Assembly: GCF_000174815.1 (NCBI RefSeq)
Contig: NZ_ACNN01000026.1
Location: forward strand, 1 to 64,000
Origin: Porphyromonas endodontalis ATCC 35406
GTDB lineage: Bacteria > Bacteroidota > Bacteroidia > Bacteroidales > Porphyromonadaceae
DNA: 64,000 nt
Direction: 5' to 3'
The notes below the pieces were generated by a model. It saw only the letters and a list, made by a program, of their open reading frames with translations, was not told where the DNA came from and did no database searches. The position numbers and the translations under genes were made by a program. Position 1 is the first letter of the stretch. Each line of letters begins with the position of its first letter. Positions 45,061 through 53,688 of the stretch are shown piece after piece.

Positions 45061-46812
45061 ATGACAAAAGGAGTTGTTAAGGGGATTGTGTCCAACCTTG
45101 TGACCGTTGAGGTAGATGGACCAGTCTCTCAAAACGAAATTTGCTTTATCACGGTGGGTGGAACTCGCCTGATGAGTGAGGTGATCAAGATCATCGGTGC
45201 CAAGGTGTTTGTGCAGGTGTTTGAGAGTACTCGTGGTATGAAGGTAGGGGATGTGGCTGAGTTTGCAGGTCACATGTTGGAGGTAACACTCGGTCCCGGC
45301 CTCCTTTCCAAGAACTTCGATGGTTTGCAAAACGACCTCGATAAGATGGATGGGGTTTTCCTACAACGTGGTACGTATACCTATCCTCTAGAGGAAGATA
45401 AATTGTGGGAGTACAAACCTCTCGCTCAGGTAGGTGATCTTGTAGAGGCTGGAGACTGGCTTGGTGAGGTTGATGAAAACTACCAACCCCACAAGATAAT
45501 GGTTCCCTTTGTTTTCGAGGGGCAGTACAAAGTCGTAAGCCTTAAGCCTGCCGGCAAGTATCGTGCTGATGAAGAAATCGCAGTACTTGAGGATAAGAAT
45601 GGCGAGAAGCACTCTGTTACAATGATTCAGAAATGGCCTGTAAAGAAAGCCATTCCTTGCTATGCAGAGAAGCCCCGTCCATTTAAGTTGCTCGAAACCG
45701 GGGTACGTACGCTTGATACACTCAATCCTATCGTAGAGGGTGGTACGGGCTTTATCCCAGGGCCTTTTGGTACGGGTAAGACGGTGTTGCAGCATGCTAT
45801 TTCTAAGCAAGCTGAGGCAGACATCGTGATTATGGCGGCTTGTGGAGAGCGTGCAAATGAGGTTGTGGAAATCTTTGCTGAGTTCCCAGAACTTGTAGAT
45901 GCTCACACCGGACGTAAGCTCATGGAGCGTACGATCATTATCGCTAATACCTCAAACATGCCTGTTGCAGCTCGTGAAGCATCTGTGTACACGGCCATGA
46001 CTATTGCTGAGTACTATCGTACAATGGGTCTTCGTGTTCTCCTCATGGCGGACTCTACTTCTCGTTGGGCACAAGCTCTTCGTGAGATGTCAAACCGTCT
46101 AGAAGAACTTCCTGGACCTGATGCTTTCCCAATGGAGCTTTCGGCCATCGTAGCCAACTTCTACGCCCGCTCTGGGTTCGTTTATCTCAAAAATGGCAAG
46201 ACTGGTTCTGTAACCTTTATTGGTACGGTATCTCCTGCAGGGGGTAACCTCAAGGAGCCTGTGACAGAAAATACTAAGAAGGTTGCTCGATGCTTCTACG
46301 CACTAGAGCAAGAGCGTGCCGACCGTAAGCGTTATCCGGCCGTTAACCCTATTGATAGTTATTCAAAATATCTCGAATATCCTGAGTTCCAAGAATACAT
46401 TTCGCAGCACATTGCACCCGATTGGCTCGAAAAAGTCAATGAGCTAAAAATGCGTTTGCAGCGTGGTAAGGAAATTTCGGAGCAGATCAACATCTTAGGG
46501 GACGACGGGGTACCTGTAGAGTATCACGTTACATTCTGGAAGGCTGAGCTTATCGACTTCGTGATCCTTCAGCAAGATGCTTTCGATGATATCGATTGTA
46601 ACTCTCCTCTTGCTCGCCAAAAGTATATGTTGGATCTTGTAGCAAAGATCTGCCATACCGGGTTTGAGTTTGAAGATTTCAATCAGGTAACGGCGTTCTT
46701 TAAGGGCCTTATCAACGTACTCAAGCAGATGAACTACTCAGAGTTTGAGAGCGATGACTTTAAGAAGTACTTGGCACAATGCGAAGAGATGATTGTCAAA
46801 GGTGGCAAGTAA
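45061..46812 (+). CDS. ntpA: V-type ATP synthase subunit A (catalytic)
   Basis: Catalytic subunit of the V1 head. The 583-residue protein has the beta-barrel N-terminus, the bulge domain characteristic of A-type subunits (about 90-200), Walker A GPFGTGKT (234-241), the catalytic GERANEVVE (about 262-270) and LMADSTSRWAQALRE. It starts 7 bp after the DUF2764 gene. Length and motifs are those of an active enzyme. Confidence 0.97.
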   Translation: MTKGVVKGIVSNLVTVEVDGPVSQNEICFITVGGTRLMSEVIKIIGAKVFVQVFESTRGMKVGDVAEFAGHMLEVTLGPGLLSKNFDGLQNDLDKMDGVFLQRGTYTYPLEEDKLWEYKPLAQVGDLVEAGDWLGEVDENYQPHKIMVPFVFEGQYKVVSLKPAGKYRADEEIAVLEDKNGEKHSVTMIQKWPVKKAIPCYAEKPRPFKLLETGVRTLDTLNPIVEGGTGFIPGPFGTGKTVLQHAISKQAEADIVIMAACGERANEVVEIFAEFPELVDAHTGRKLMERTIIIANTSNMPVAAREASVYTAMTIAEYYRTMGLRVLLMADSTSRWAQALREMSNRLEELPGPDAFPMELSAIVANFYARSGFVYLKNGKTGSVTFIGTVSPAGGNLKEPVTENTKKVARCFYALEQERADRKRYPAVNPIDSYSKYLEYPEFQEYISQHIAPDWLEKVNELKMRLQRGKEISEQINILGDDGVPVEYHVTFWKAELIDFVILQQDAFDDIDCNSPLARQKYMLDLVAKICHTGFEFEDFNQVTAFFKGLINVLKQMNYSEFESDDFKKYLAQCEEMIVKGGK

Positions 46813-46851
46813 TCTCTAGGGAAAGAGAGACCTCGTATAGAGAAAATTAAT

Positions 46852-48183
46852 ATGGCAACACAAGCTTTTAAAAAGATATATACCAAGATCTCGAACGTTA
46901 CCAAGGCAACTTGTATGCTAAGTGCTACAGGGGTTGGTAATGACGAGTTGGCTTTGATCCATGGACGAATGGCTCAGGTCGTAAAAATCATTGGCGACGA
47001 AGTAACCCTCCAGGTTTTTGAGGGTACTGAAGGTATTCCTACCAATGCAGAGGTTGTATTCCTCGGCAAAGCTCCTACGCTCAAGGTGAGCGATCAGCTT
47101 GCAGGACGCTTCTTCAATGCTTATGGTCTTCCTATTGATGGTGGAGCGCAGCCCGAAGGACGTGAAGTAGAAATTGGTGGTCCTTCTGTAAACCCCGTGC
47201 GTCGTAAACAGCCTTCTGAGTTGATTGCAACCGGTATTGCAGGTATCGACCTCAATAATACCCTCGTAACCGGACAAAAGATTCCATTCTTTGCGGATCC
47301 GGACCAACCCTTTAATGAAGTAATGGCTATGGTGGCCATGCGTGCCAAGAGTGATAAGATTATTCTTGGGGGGATGGGGATGACCAATGACGACTACCTC
47401 TTCTTCAAGAACACTTTTAGCAATGCCGGTGCTCTAGATCGTATTGTTAGTTTCATCAATACAACCGAAGACCCCTCTGTAGAGCGTCTGCTTATCCCAG
47501 ACATGGCTCTTACAGCAGCAGAATATTTTGCGGTAGAAAAGAACGAAAAGGTGCTCGTGCTCCTTACGGACATGACCAACTACGCGGATGCTTTGGCTAT
47601 CGTATCAAATCGTATGGACCAGATTCCTTCGAAGGATTCTATGCCGGGTTCGATTTACTCAGACCTTGCTAAGATCTACGAAAAGGCAGTGCAATTCCCC
47701 GATGGTGGGTCTATTACCATCATTGCCGTTACCACGTTGAGTGGTGGCGATATCACGCACGCTGTGCCCGATAATACGGGGTATATTACCGAGGGTCAGC
47801 TCTATCTCCGTAAGGATAGCAATGTGGGTAAAGTTATTATTGACCCATTCCGCTCTCTCTCTCGCTTGAAGCAGCTTGTAATTGGTAAGAAGACTCGTGA
47901 CGACCATCCTCAGGTGATGAATGCCGCCGTACGTCTATTCTCCGATGCTGCCAACGCACAAACAAAGATGGAGAACGGTTTCGACCTTACCGACTACGAT
48001 AATCGTTCTCTTGCTTTTGCAGACGATTATTCTCGTCAATTGCTTGCTATCGACGTAAACGTGGATACGACTGAAATGCTCGATATTGCTTGGAAACTTT
48101 TTGGAGAACACTTTACTCCTGCAGAAGTAAACATCAAGCAATCTCTTGTAGAGAAGTATTGGGTTGGTGAGAAAAAAGCCTGA
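46852..48183 (+). CDS. ntpB: V-type ATP synthase subunit B
   Basis: Non-catalytic nucleotide-site subunit alternating with A in the V1 head. The 443-residue protein lacks a Walker A loop, as usual: the place reads IPFFADPDQPFNEV. Family blocks include GLPIDGG, LIATGIAGIDLNNTLVTGQKIP, and LVLLTDMTNYADALAIVSNRM with the arginine finger region SRLKQL. It is 39 bp after subunit A. Confidence 0.97.
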   Translation: MATQAFKKIYTKISNVTKATCMLSATGVGNDELALIHGRMAQVVKIIGDEVTLQVFEGTEGIPTNAEVVFLGKAPTLKVSDQLAGRFFNAYGLPIDGGAQPEGREVEIGGPSVNPVRRKQPSELIATGIAGIDLNNTLVTGQKIPFFADPDQPFNEVMAMVAMRAKSDKIILGGMGMTNDDYLFFKNTFSNAGALDRIVSFINTTEDPSVERLLIPDMALTAAEYFAVEKNEKVLVLLTDMTNYADALAIVSNRMDQIPSKDSMPGSIYSDLAKIYEKAVQFPDGGSITIIAVTTLSGGDITHAVPDNTGYITEGQLYLRKDSNVGKVIIDPFRSLSRLKQLVIGKKTRDDHPQVMNAAVRLFSDAANAQTKMENGFDLTDYDNRSLAFADDYSRQLLAIDVNVDTTEMLDIAWKLFGEHFTPAEVNIKQSLVEKYWVGEKKA

Positions 48184-48195
48184 TAGATAAGAGTC

Positions 48196-48813
48196 ATGGC
48201 TATTAAGTTTCAATACAACAAAACTTCGCTCCATCAGCAGGAGAAGCAGCTGAAGATGCGAGTGCGCACGCTCCCTACGATCAAAAGTAAGGAGAGTGCT
48301 CTTCGTCTTGAGGTGAAGAAGACGAAAGACGAAGTGGTGAAATTGGAACAAAAGTTAGAAGATGGCATCTCTAGTTATCAGCACATGGTTGGGCTTTGGA
48401 ATGAGTTTAATCCGGAGCTTATATCTGTGAAGGATGTGAAGTTGTCTACCAAGAAGATTGCCGGTGTTATAGTACCGGTCTTGGATAAGATAGACTTCGA
48501 GGTGAAGCCATTTAGTTTGTTCAATTCTCCTTCGTGGTTCTCTGAGGGATTAGAGTTGCTTAAGGTGCTTGCTACTACTGGTATAGAAGCTGAGTTCCTT
48601 GGCCTCAAACTAGAATTCTTGGAGTATGCTCGTAAGAAGACCACTCAGAAGGTAAATCTTTTTGAGAAGGTACAGATCCCTGGGTATAAGGATGCTATTC
48701 GTAAGATTAAGCGATACCTTGAAGATGAAGAGAGTCTCTCTAAATCGTCTCAGAAGATCATGCGAGCCAATATTGAAGAACGCGAACGCAAAGAAAAGGA
48801 GGCACTGCTATGA
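48196..48813 (+). CDS. ntpD: V-type ATP synthase subunit D
   Basis: Central-shaft subunit, a long antiparallel coiled coil that turns inside the A3B3 head. The 205-residue protein has the expected N-terminal helix (LHQQEKQLKMRVRTLPTIKSKE style), and the C-terminal helix with VNLFEKVQIPGYKDAIRKIKRYLEDEE is highly typical. It overlaps subunit I by 4 bp (ATGA). Confidence 0.93.
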   Translation: MAIKFQYNKTSLHQQEKQLKMRVRTLPTIKSKESALRLEVKKTKDEVVKLEQKLEDGISSYQHMVGLWNEFNPELISVKDVKLSTKKIAGVIVPVLDKIDFEVKPFSLFNSPSWFSEGLELLKVLATTGIEAEFLGLKLEFLEYARKKTTQKVNLFEKVQIPGYKDAIRKIKRYLEDEESLSKSSQKIMRANIEERERKEKEALL

Positions 48814-50636
48814 TTGAAAAAATGCAGAAGTATCTTTTCTTGATATACCACAGAGAGTATGAGGGCTTTTTGCAGAGTCTTCGTGAGCTTGGCGTGGTAC
48901 ACATCAAGGAAACTAAGAGCCCTAAGCAGTTCGATAACCTACAAGCCCTCCTCGCTAAGCGTAAAGACTTGGCAGACCTGCGTCGTCGTGTAAAATCATT
49001 GCGATCCAAAGATGCTCCGGAGGTTTCTATGATCCTCCCTCAATCTGAGGAGCAAGGAGTGGCTGTGAGGTCTGAGATAGAGGAGCTCATGGAAAAGGAA
49101 AGGAATCTTGCTAACCAGATTGCTGCCCAACGACGTGAGATCGACTATTGGAGTATTTGGGGTGAGTATGACCTCGATCTGATGAAGAAACTTGAGAATG
49201 CTGGTTACAAGCTGCACTTCTATGTAGTGGCTTCGCAGCAGTTCAAGGAGGAGTGGATTGAGGAGTATCGCGCCGTAAAGGTTAATGATTTTCGCGCTCA
49301 AGCCTACTTTGTTACGATTGGACAAAGTGGTGACGCTCGTCCCGAAGCCGATGAGGTAAAGGCTCCAACGGCTTCTATGGATGAGATGCAAAGGAAGTTG
49401 GAAACCCTACAGCAGGAGGCAGAAGAGACCCATAATAGGATTGTTGAATTTGCTGATACTCGCTTGGGCGAACTAGATGGATATGATCGATTCATCGAGC
49501 GCGATTTTGATTTCGCCAATGCTCTCTTGCAGGCGGAACCCGAGGCTAACGATACCCTTATGGTATTGGAGGGCTGGGTGCCCGAGAGAGTGGCAGACAA
49601 AATTGCTCCCGCTCTAGATGGAGTACCTTGCTACTACGAGCAGGTAGAGATCCAAGAGAATGACAATGTCCCTGTGAAGCTTAAAAACAATCGTTATGCT
49701 CGTCTTTTCGAGATGATAACGAAGATGTATTCGCTTCCTAACTATGGCGAGTTGGATATTACGTCGTTGTTTGCTCCCTTCTTTATGCTCTTCTTTGCTC
49801 TTTGTTTTGGAGATGGTGGGTATGGACTATTGCTTTTGATAGGAGCCACCGTTGCTAAGACGAAAGCTAAAGAGGATGGTGTTAAGTCTGTGTGTAGTAT
49901 GCTCATGTGGTTAGGTGGAACTACCGCCATCGTAGGCTCTCTCATGGGGACTGTCTTTGGTATGGTAATGCCTTGGACCGGTGGTACGATACTCGGCTCT
50001 GTGCCCGATACCTACATCCTCAACCAGAACACAATGATGTATTTGTCCGTTGTGCTGGGGCTTATTCAGATTGTATTCGGTAAGTTTATTGCCGGCTATA
50101 AGATGCAAGTACAGAAGGGATTCAAGTATGGTTTGGCTACTTATTGCTGGGCAGCTTTGATCCTCTTTGGAGGACTTGGGCTCGTAGCGATGATGCTGGG
50201 TGAAGGTAATCCTATGCTTGCTATGGCATCAAAAGTCCTCTTGGGGATTGCTGCTCTCGCCTTTGTTATTGCTTTGTTCTACAATACACCGGGCAAGAAT
50301 ATCTTCCTCAATTTTGGTTCCGGTTTGTGGGCAACCTACAATAATGCTTCCGGACTTTTGGGAGATACGCTCTCGTACATTCGTCTGTTTGCTATCGGTT
50401 TGACCGGTGGTATCTTGGGTGGGGTGTTTAATAACCTTGCCGTACAAGTGGGCGGAGGGCTCCCTGTAGGTCTCAATTTTGTGGTAATGGCAATCATTTT
50501 GCTATTTGGTCATGGTCTCAATTTTGGGCTGTGTATGATTAGCTCTTTGGTGCACCCTCTACGTCTTACATTTGTTGAATTCTACAAGAATGCAGAGTTT
50601 GAAGGTGGGGGGCGTCAATACACTCCTTTCAAGTAA
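48810..50636 (+). CDS. ntpI: V-type ATP synthase subunit I
   Basis: Membrane stator subunit (a/I type) that forms the ion half-channels beside the K ring. The 608 residues split into a cytoplasmic, coiled-coil-rich half (about 1-310) and a membrane half with about seven or eight helices (FFMLFFALCFGDGGYGLLLL onward). The functional helix GLLGDTLSYIRLFAIGLTGG carries the essential Arg. It is somewhat shorter than eukaryotic a subunits, as in bacteria. Confidence 0.96.
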   Translation: MIEKMQKYLFLIYHREYEGFLQSLRELGVVHIKETKSPKQFDNLQALLAKRKDLADLRRRVKSLRSKDAPEVSMILPQSEEQGVAVRSEIEELMEKERNLANQIAAQRREIDYWSIWGEYDLDLMKKLENAGYKLHFYVVASQQFKEEWIEEYRAVKVNDFRAQAYFVTIGQSGDARPEADEVKAPTASMDEMQRKLETLQQEAEETHNRIVEFADTRLGELDGYDRFIERDFDFANALLQAEPEANDTLMVLEGWVPERVADKIAPALDGVPCYYEQVEIQENDNVPVKLKNNRYARLFEMITKMYSLPNYGELDITSLFAPFFMLFFALCFGDGGYGLLLLIGATVAKTKAKEDGVKSVCSMLMWLGGTTAIVGSLMGTVFGMVMPWTGGTILGSVPDTYILNQNTMMYLSVVLGLIQIVFGKFIAGYKMQVQKGFKYGLATYCWAALILFGGLGLVAMMLGEGNPMLAMASKVLLGIAALAFVIALFYNTPGKNIFLNFGSGLWATYNNASGLLGDTLSYIRLFAIGLTGGILGGVFNNLAVQVGGGLPVGLNFVVMAIILLFGHGLNFGLCMISSLVHPLRLTFVEFYKNAEFEGGGRQYTPFK

Positions 50637-50659
50637 TCAATAATAGAAAAATCAAATAA

Positions 50660-51166
<507 letters not shown>

Positions 51167-51224
51167 GAGTATCTAGAGAATAATCTTGTTTCCCTTTATT
51201 TAGGGAGATAAATCATTTCTATAG

Positions 51225-51260
51225 CTCCTGCTCTCACTCCGGTAGAGCAGGAGTTTTTTT
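51225..51260 (+). terminator. Intrinsic terminator of V-ATPase operon
   Basis: CTCCTGCTCT/AGAGCAGGAG forms a 10-bp perfect stem with a 9-nt loop, followed by seven T. It lies 59 bp past the subunit K stop. Confidence 0.93.
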
Positions 51261-51333
51261 ATGCCCTTTTGTTTACTTAAACCTTGATAATAACGCCACG
51301 GCTTCCTCGGTCTAGGTGGCGAAGCTTACATTA

Positions 51334-51368
51334 GCGGAACGACTGTCGTTAGTAAACAGTCGCTCCGC
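51334..51368. repeat. GC-rich hairpin between V-ATPase and HU-family genes
   Basis: GCGGA-A-CGACTG and CAGTCG-C-TCCGC pair with one internal mismatch, 11 bp stem, 11-nt loop, no T-run on either strand. It lies 35 bp past the HU-family stop codon and may be its transcript end. Confidence 0.5.
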
Positions 51369-51402
51369 AGAGAGTGTGATGATCGTTTCTCAGAGAGGCA
51401 AG

Positions 51403-51873
51403 CTATTCGTTGCCCTCATTGCTGCCTTGATTAGGCTTGGGTGTAGGTTTAGGCTTTGCCGTTTTCTTCGCAGGAGCTTCCACACGTTCATAACTTACAC
51501 CCGAGAGTGTGAAATACTTGCGTGAGGGCGAGAGGCGCACGACAGGCTTGGTGATATGGACATTGGGGTTGAACTCCGTCTTGCCTTTCTCCACGATTTT
51601 GCTTTGGAACGAAGGCGTGAGTGTACCGATGTCACCAAACTCCACAATGTCTCCGTTTTCCACGTGCCGTTTCGCAATTTCGGCGGCAAGTCGTAGTACA
51701 GCTTCCACTTCGGCTCCCGTGAATGTAGTTGCTCTTGCCACTTCCTCACAGAAGTTGCGGTGGTCGATGCGCTTGCGTCCTGTCGGACGTGCCTGAAGCA
51801 CTGTTTTTCCTGCCATTGCTCCGATGGCTGCCTTACGCTCGGTAAGCGTGTAGGCCAATGGTCTGTTTGCCAT
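51403..51873 (-). CDS. HU-family histone-like DNA-binding protein
   Basis: A 156-residue HU/IHF-fold protein of the HU-HIG type common in Bacteroidales. The HU core is spread over about 20-125: FCEEVARATTFTGAEVEAVLRLAAEIAKRHVENGDIVEFGDIGTLTPSF, with helix pair and beta arm. A Lys/Pro-rich tail (KKTAKPKPTPKPN) ends the protein. By eye the gene is richer in GC than its neighbours. It is isolated between opposite and unrelated genes, and its promoter carries three palindromes at 22-bp intervals. Such HU variants are often linked to mobile elements, so this may be a captured or relic copy. The role, chromosomal organiser or local regulator, is unknown. Confidence 0.88.
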   Translation of the reverse strand: MANRPLAYTLTERKAAIGAMAGKTVLQARPTGRKRIDHRNFCEEVARATTFTGAEVEAVLRLAAEIAKRHVENGDIVEFGDIGTLTPSFQSKIVEKGKTEFNPNVHITKPVVRLSPSRKYFTLSGVSYERVEAPAKKTAKPKPTPKPNQGSNEGNE

Positions 51874-51912
51874 AGTCTTTTAGTATTAAGTTTGTTCCTC
51901 GTAAATGATGTT

Positions 51913-51954
51913 CTGCCAACCGTCAGAGCGAGGAGTTTTCTCTCCCATTGGCAG
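51913..51954. repeat. Inverted repeat in HU-family gene leader
   Basis: CTGCCAA (51913-51919) and TTGGCAG (51948-51954), within the predicted 5' leader of the HU-family gene. It could fold the leader RNA. Confidence 0.4.
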
Positions 51955-51974
51955 GGCCTTTCGTTACTTGGTGG

Positions 51975-51982
51975 CAAATGTA
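51975..51982 (-). promoter_or_regulatory. Candidate HU-family gene promoter -7 box (TACATTTG)
   Basis: Perfect TAnnTTTG match on the minus strand, 102 bp upstream of the ATG. The first palindrome of the operator array fills the place of the spacer and -33 element. Confidence 0.55.
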
Positions 51983-51986
51983 CGAA

Positions 51987-52047
51987 AATATGATATCATT
52001 TCTGGCGAAATATGACGTCATATTTGTAGGGAAATGACGTCATATTT
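51987..52047. promoter_or_regulatory. Triple palindromic operator array upstream of HU-family gene
   Basis: Three related palindromes centred at 51994.5, 52016.5 and 52038.5, exactly 22 bp apart. The middle one is a perfect 18-bp palindrome, AAATATGACGTCATATTT. The first has core ATGATATCAT and the third core ATGACGTCAT. The first adjoins the -7 box. The equal two-turn spacing places all sites on one DNA face, as expected for cooperative binding by a dimeric regulator. The binding protein is unknown; autoregulation is possible. Confidence 0.75.
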
Positions 52048-52135
52048 TTAGTGAGCACTCGTCTTTTCACTTGATCCGGGCGTGTAGCCGGTATTATCGT
52101 TATCATACAGGAGAGAAGCTCCTATTTAATAAGAA

Positions 52136-52176
52136 ACCCCGGAGAGTATTCGGAGTGTGAGAATACTTCCCGGGGT
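52136..52176 (-). terminator. Terminator after LuxR-type regulator gene
   Basis: ACCCCGGGAAGTATTC and GAATACTCTCCGGGGT pair over 14 of 16 positions around a 9-nt loop, followed on the minus strand by TTCTTATT. It is 29 bp past the stop. Confidence 0.75.
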
Positions 52177-52204
52177 GGTTTTGTGAAAAGAATTGCCCCT
52201 ATTA

Positions 52205-52804
52205 CTAGGTATGAATTTCGTCGATATTTACAAGCTTATTGACAATAGCATAGATCGTGAGTCCGCTAGGGCTATGAATCTTGAGTTTCTTGGCAATATT
52301 ACGCCTGTGGGTAATTACGGTGTGAATAGAGATAGAGAGCTTAGCGGATATTTCTTTATTCGTAAGCCCTTTTGCCACGTAAGCCACCACGTCTTTTTCT
52401 CTCGGTGAGAGTAGGCGTTCGTTGTCTAGATCCATCTCTTCGTTCTCGGCTTGGCTAACAACGGAGAGAAGGTTTTGTAGAATGGTTTCCGTAGAGTCTC
52501 CAATGTTGATAGTCGCGTCGTAGCTATAAAGTACAGACGGATCAACAGAACCTGTGGTAAGCGCCAAGATTTTGGCACGTGCTACAGTCAAGAATCTCTC
52601 ATCTAGGTGTACGCCCATTACGATGGGATTCATCAAGATAATATCGGGAGTAAAGAAACGAATGGTAGAAATAATGCTTTCTATATCAAGCTCAAATGCA
52701 ATCTGCGTTCTGAACTTATTCGATCGCTTGATCACCGCTTCTATCCCCAAGGCAATTACGGGATTAGGCTCTACGATGAGTAGTTTATGTACACTTTGTA
52801 TCAT
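52205..52804 (-). CDS. LuxR/NarL-type regulator with degenerate receiver domain
   Basis: A 199-residue protein with a receiver-like N-terminal domain (about 5-115) and a LuxR-type helix-turn-helix (about 130-178; LLSPREKDVVAYVAKGLTNKEI, then THRRNIAKKL). The receiver lacks the normal phosphorylation chemistry: the phosphoacceptor place reads PDIILMNP, Asn59 instead of Asp, and the acidic pair is reduced to VEPNP. It is therefore probably a phosphorylation-independent response regulator. It lies 53 bp downstream of a hemerythrin-domain gene on the same strand, followed by a terminator, so the two likely form one unit. Targets are unknown. Confidence 0.9.
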   Translation of the reverse strand: MIQSVHKLLIVEPNPVIALGIEAVIKRSNKFRTQIAFELDIESIISTIRFFTPDIILMNPIVMGVHLDERFLTVARAKILALTTGSVDPSVLYSYDATINIGDSTETILQNLLSVVSQAENEEMDLDNERLLSPREKDVVAYVAKGLTNKEISAKLSISIHTVITHRRNIAKKLKIHSPSGLTIYAIVNKLVNIDEIHT

Positions 52805-52857
52805 CTCAAAATTTATTTCCTCTAAGAGTAAGACTTTAGCCCCAAGGGTATGAGGGA

Positions 52858-53568
52858 TTATGAATTTTGCTTCTGTTCCATCGAACGGATGAGAGGAACA
52901 AAAAGGAAATCTTCGACAAAGTTGTGTGTAGCGAGGTCATCTTCGGCAGAGAATAGCTCGTGCAGTACACTGGTTAGCTCGTAGCCGCTACCATCGGGGA
53001 AATACTTGATCAAGATATTCTTAAGCTCTCCAATACGAGCCTCCACCTTATCGTGCCGGCGAGAGAATATGTCTATATTGTATGCCCCGGCACCCCGTTT
53101 TTGAGTACCATCTACTAGAGCACGTACATAAGGGAACACGTTTTTATCCTCATATCCCATATGTTTGTGTACCTCTGCTACGTATTGATCGAAGAATTTA
53201 TTGATGAGAAATACGATCTCTTCGGGGCCGCCCTCTATGGCACGACGGAGGTGCACCAAAAGTTTGGGTAGGCGATAGTCTAAGAAATAATGGTGTGAAC
53301 GCTTCAAGAAGTCTACCAAAGCCATGGGAGAAAGCGATGCAAGTAGTTCTTGGCTAGGCTTGGTATTGTGAGATACAATAGTATTGACTACAGCAATAAG
53401 TGTCTCTACATGTACATTATTTTCCTCACAAACCTCGCGTATAGTCTGGTCTCCAAACCCAAGGGGGATACCAAAGCGAGTAATAACGAGTAGGAGGTCG
53501 TATCGTTCACAAATAAGATCGCTCATGAGCGTATCTGCTGAGTAGAATTGCGTTATGCGTAGTGACAT
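52858..53568 (-). CDS. Hemerythrin-domain protein, RIC/YtfE-like
   Basis: A 236-residue protein with an N-terminal ScdA_N-like stretch (about 25-60, IREVCEENNVHVETLIAVVN) and a hemerythrin HHE four-helix domain. Candidate di-iron ligands are the His residues in SHHYFLDYRLPKLLVHL, HKHMGYEDKNVFPY, RRHDKVEARI and HNFVEDFLF, with the Glu/Asp near them. YtfE/ScdA proteins repair iron-sulfur clusters after oxidative or nitrosative stress; this one differs enough that an O2/NO sensor role is also possible. The ATG at 53568 is chosen over a TTG at 53583. It is cotranscribed with the downstream LuxR-type gene. Confidence 0.87.
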   Translation of the reverse strand: MSLRITQFYSADTLMSDLICERYDLLLVITRFGIPLGFGDQTIREVCEENNVHVETLIAVVNTIVSHNTKPSQELLASLSPMALVDFLKRSHHYFLDYRLPKLLVHLRRAIEGGPEEIVFLINKFFDQYVAEVHKHMGYEDKNVFPYVRALVDGTQKRGAGAYNIDIFSRRHDKVEARIGELKNILIKYFPDGSGYELTSVLHELFSAEDDLATHNFVEDFLFVPLIRSMEQKQNS

Positions 53569-53597
53569 ACTTCTATCAATCAATTAGTAATACAATG

Positions 53598-53629
53598 CAA
53601 AGATAGGCTAGCCCAGCATACTATACAAG
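53598..53629 (-). promoter_or_regulatory. Promoter of hemerythrin-regulator unit
   Basis: Minus-strand TATCTTTG (53598-53605), a perfect -7 box, with CTTG at 53626-53629 about 20 bp upstream as the -33 element. It predicts a leader of about 25 nt. Confidence 0.55.
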
Positions 53630-53631
53630 TA

Positions 53632-53663
53632 AAAGCTATCCCCAAAAGTAGTGAGATAGCTTT
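53632..53663 (-). terminator. Terminator of glyS-to-glycosyltransferase operon
   Basis: AAAGCTATC/GATAGCTTT perfect 9-bp stem, 14-nt loop, then TTTTACTTG on the minus strand. It is 25 bp past the glycosyltransferase stop and abuts the promoter of the next unit. Confidence 0.7.
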
Positions 53664-53688
53664 CTGATGTAGTGTTGAATTTCCCGTT

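Larger units (their letters stand above)
51874..52204. other. 331-bp intergenic region upstream of HU-family gene
   Basis: Carries the HU-family leader with an inverted repeat, its promoter, the triple palindrome array and the terminator of the LuxR-type regulator gene. No coding potential is seen. Confidence 0.65.

Noticed and set aside
46852-48183. Missing Walker A in V-ATPase subunit B as a defect
   Set aside because: Non-catalytic B subunits naturally lack this loop.
51987-52047. CRISPR array or phage attachment repeats
   Set aside because: The repeated unit is a palindrome without unique spacers of constant length, there are only three copies, and no cas or integrase gene is near. The placement against a promoter fits operators better.
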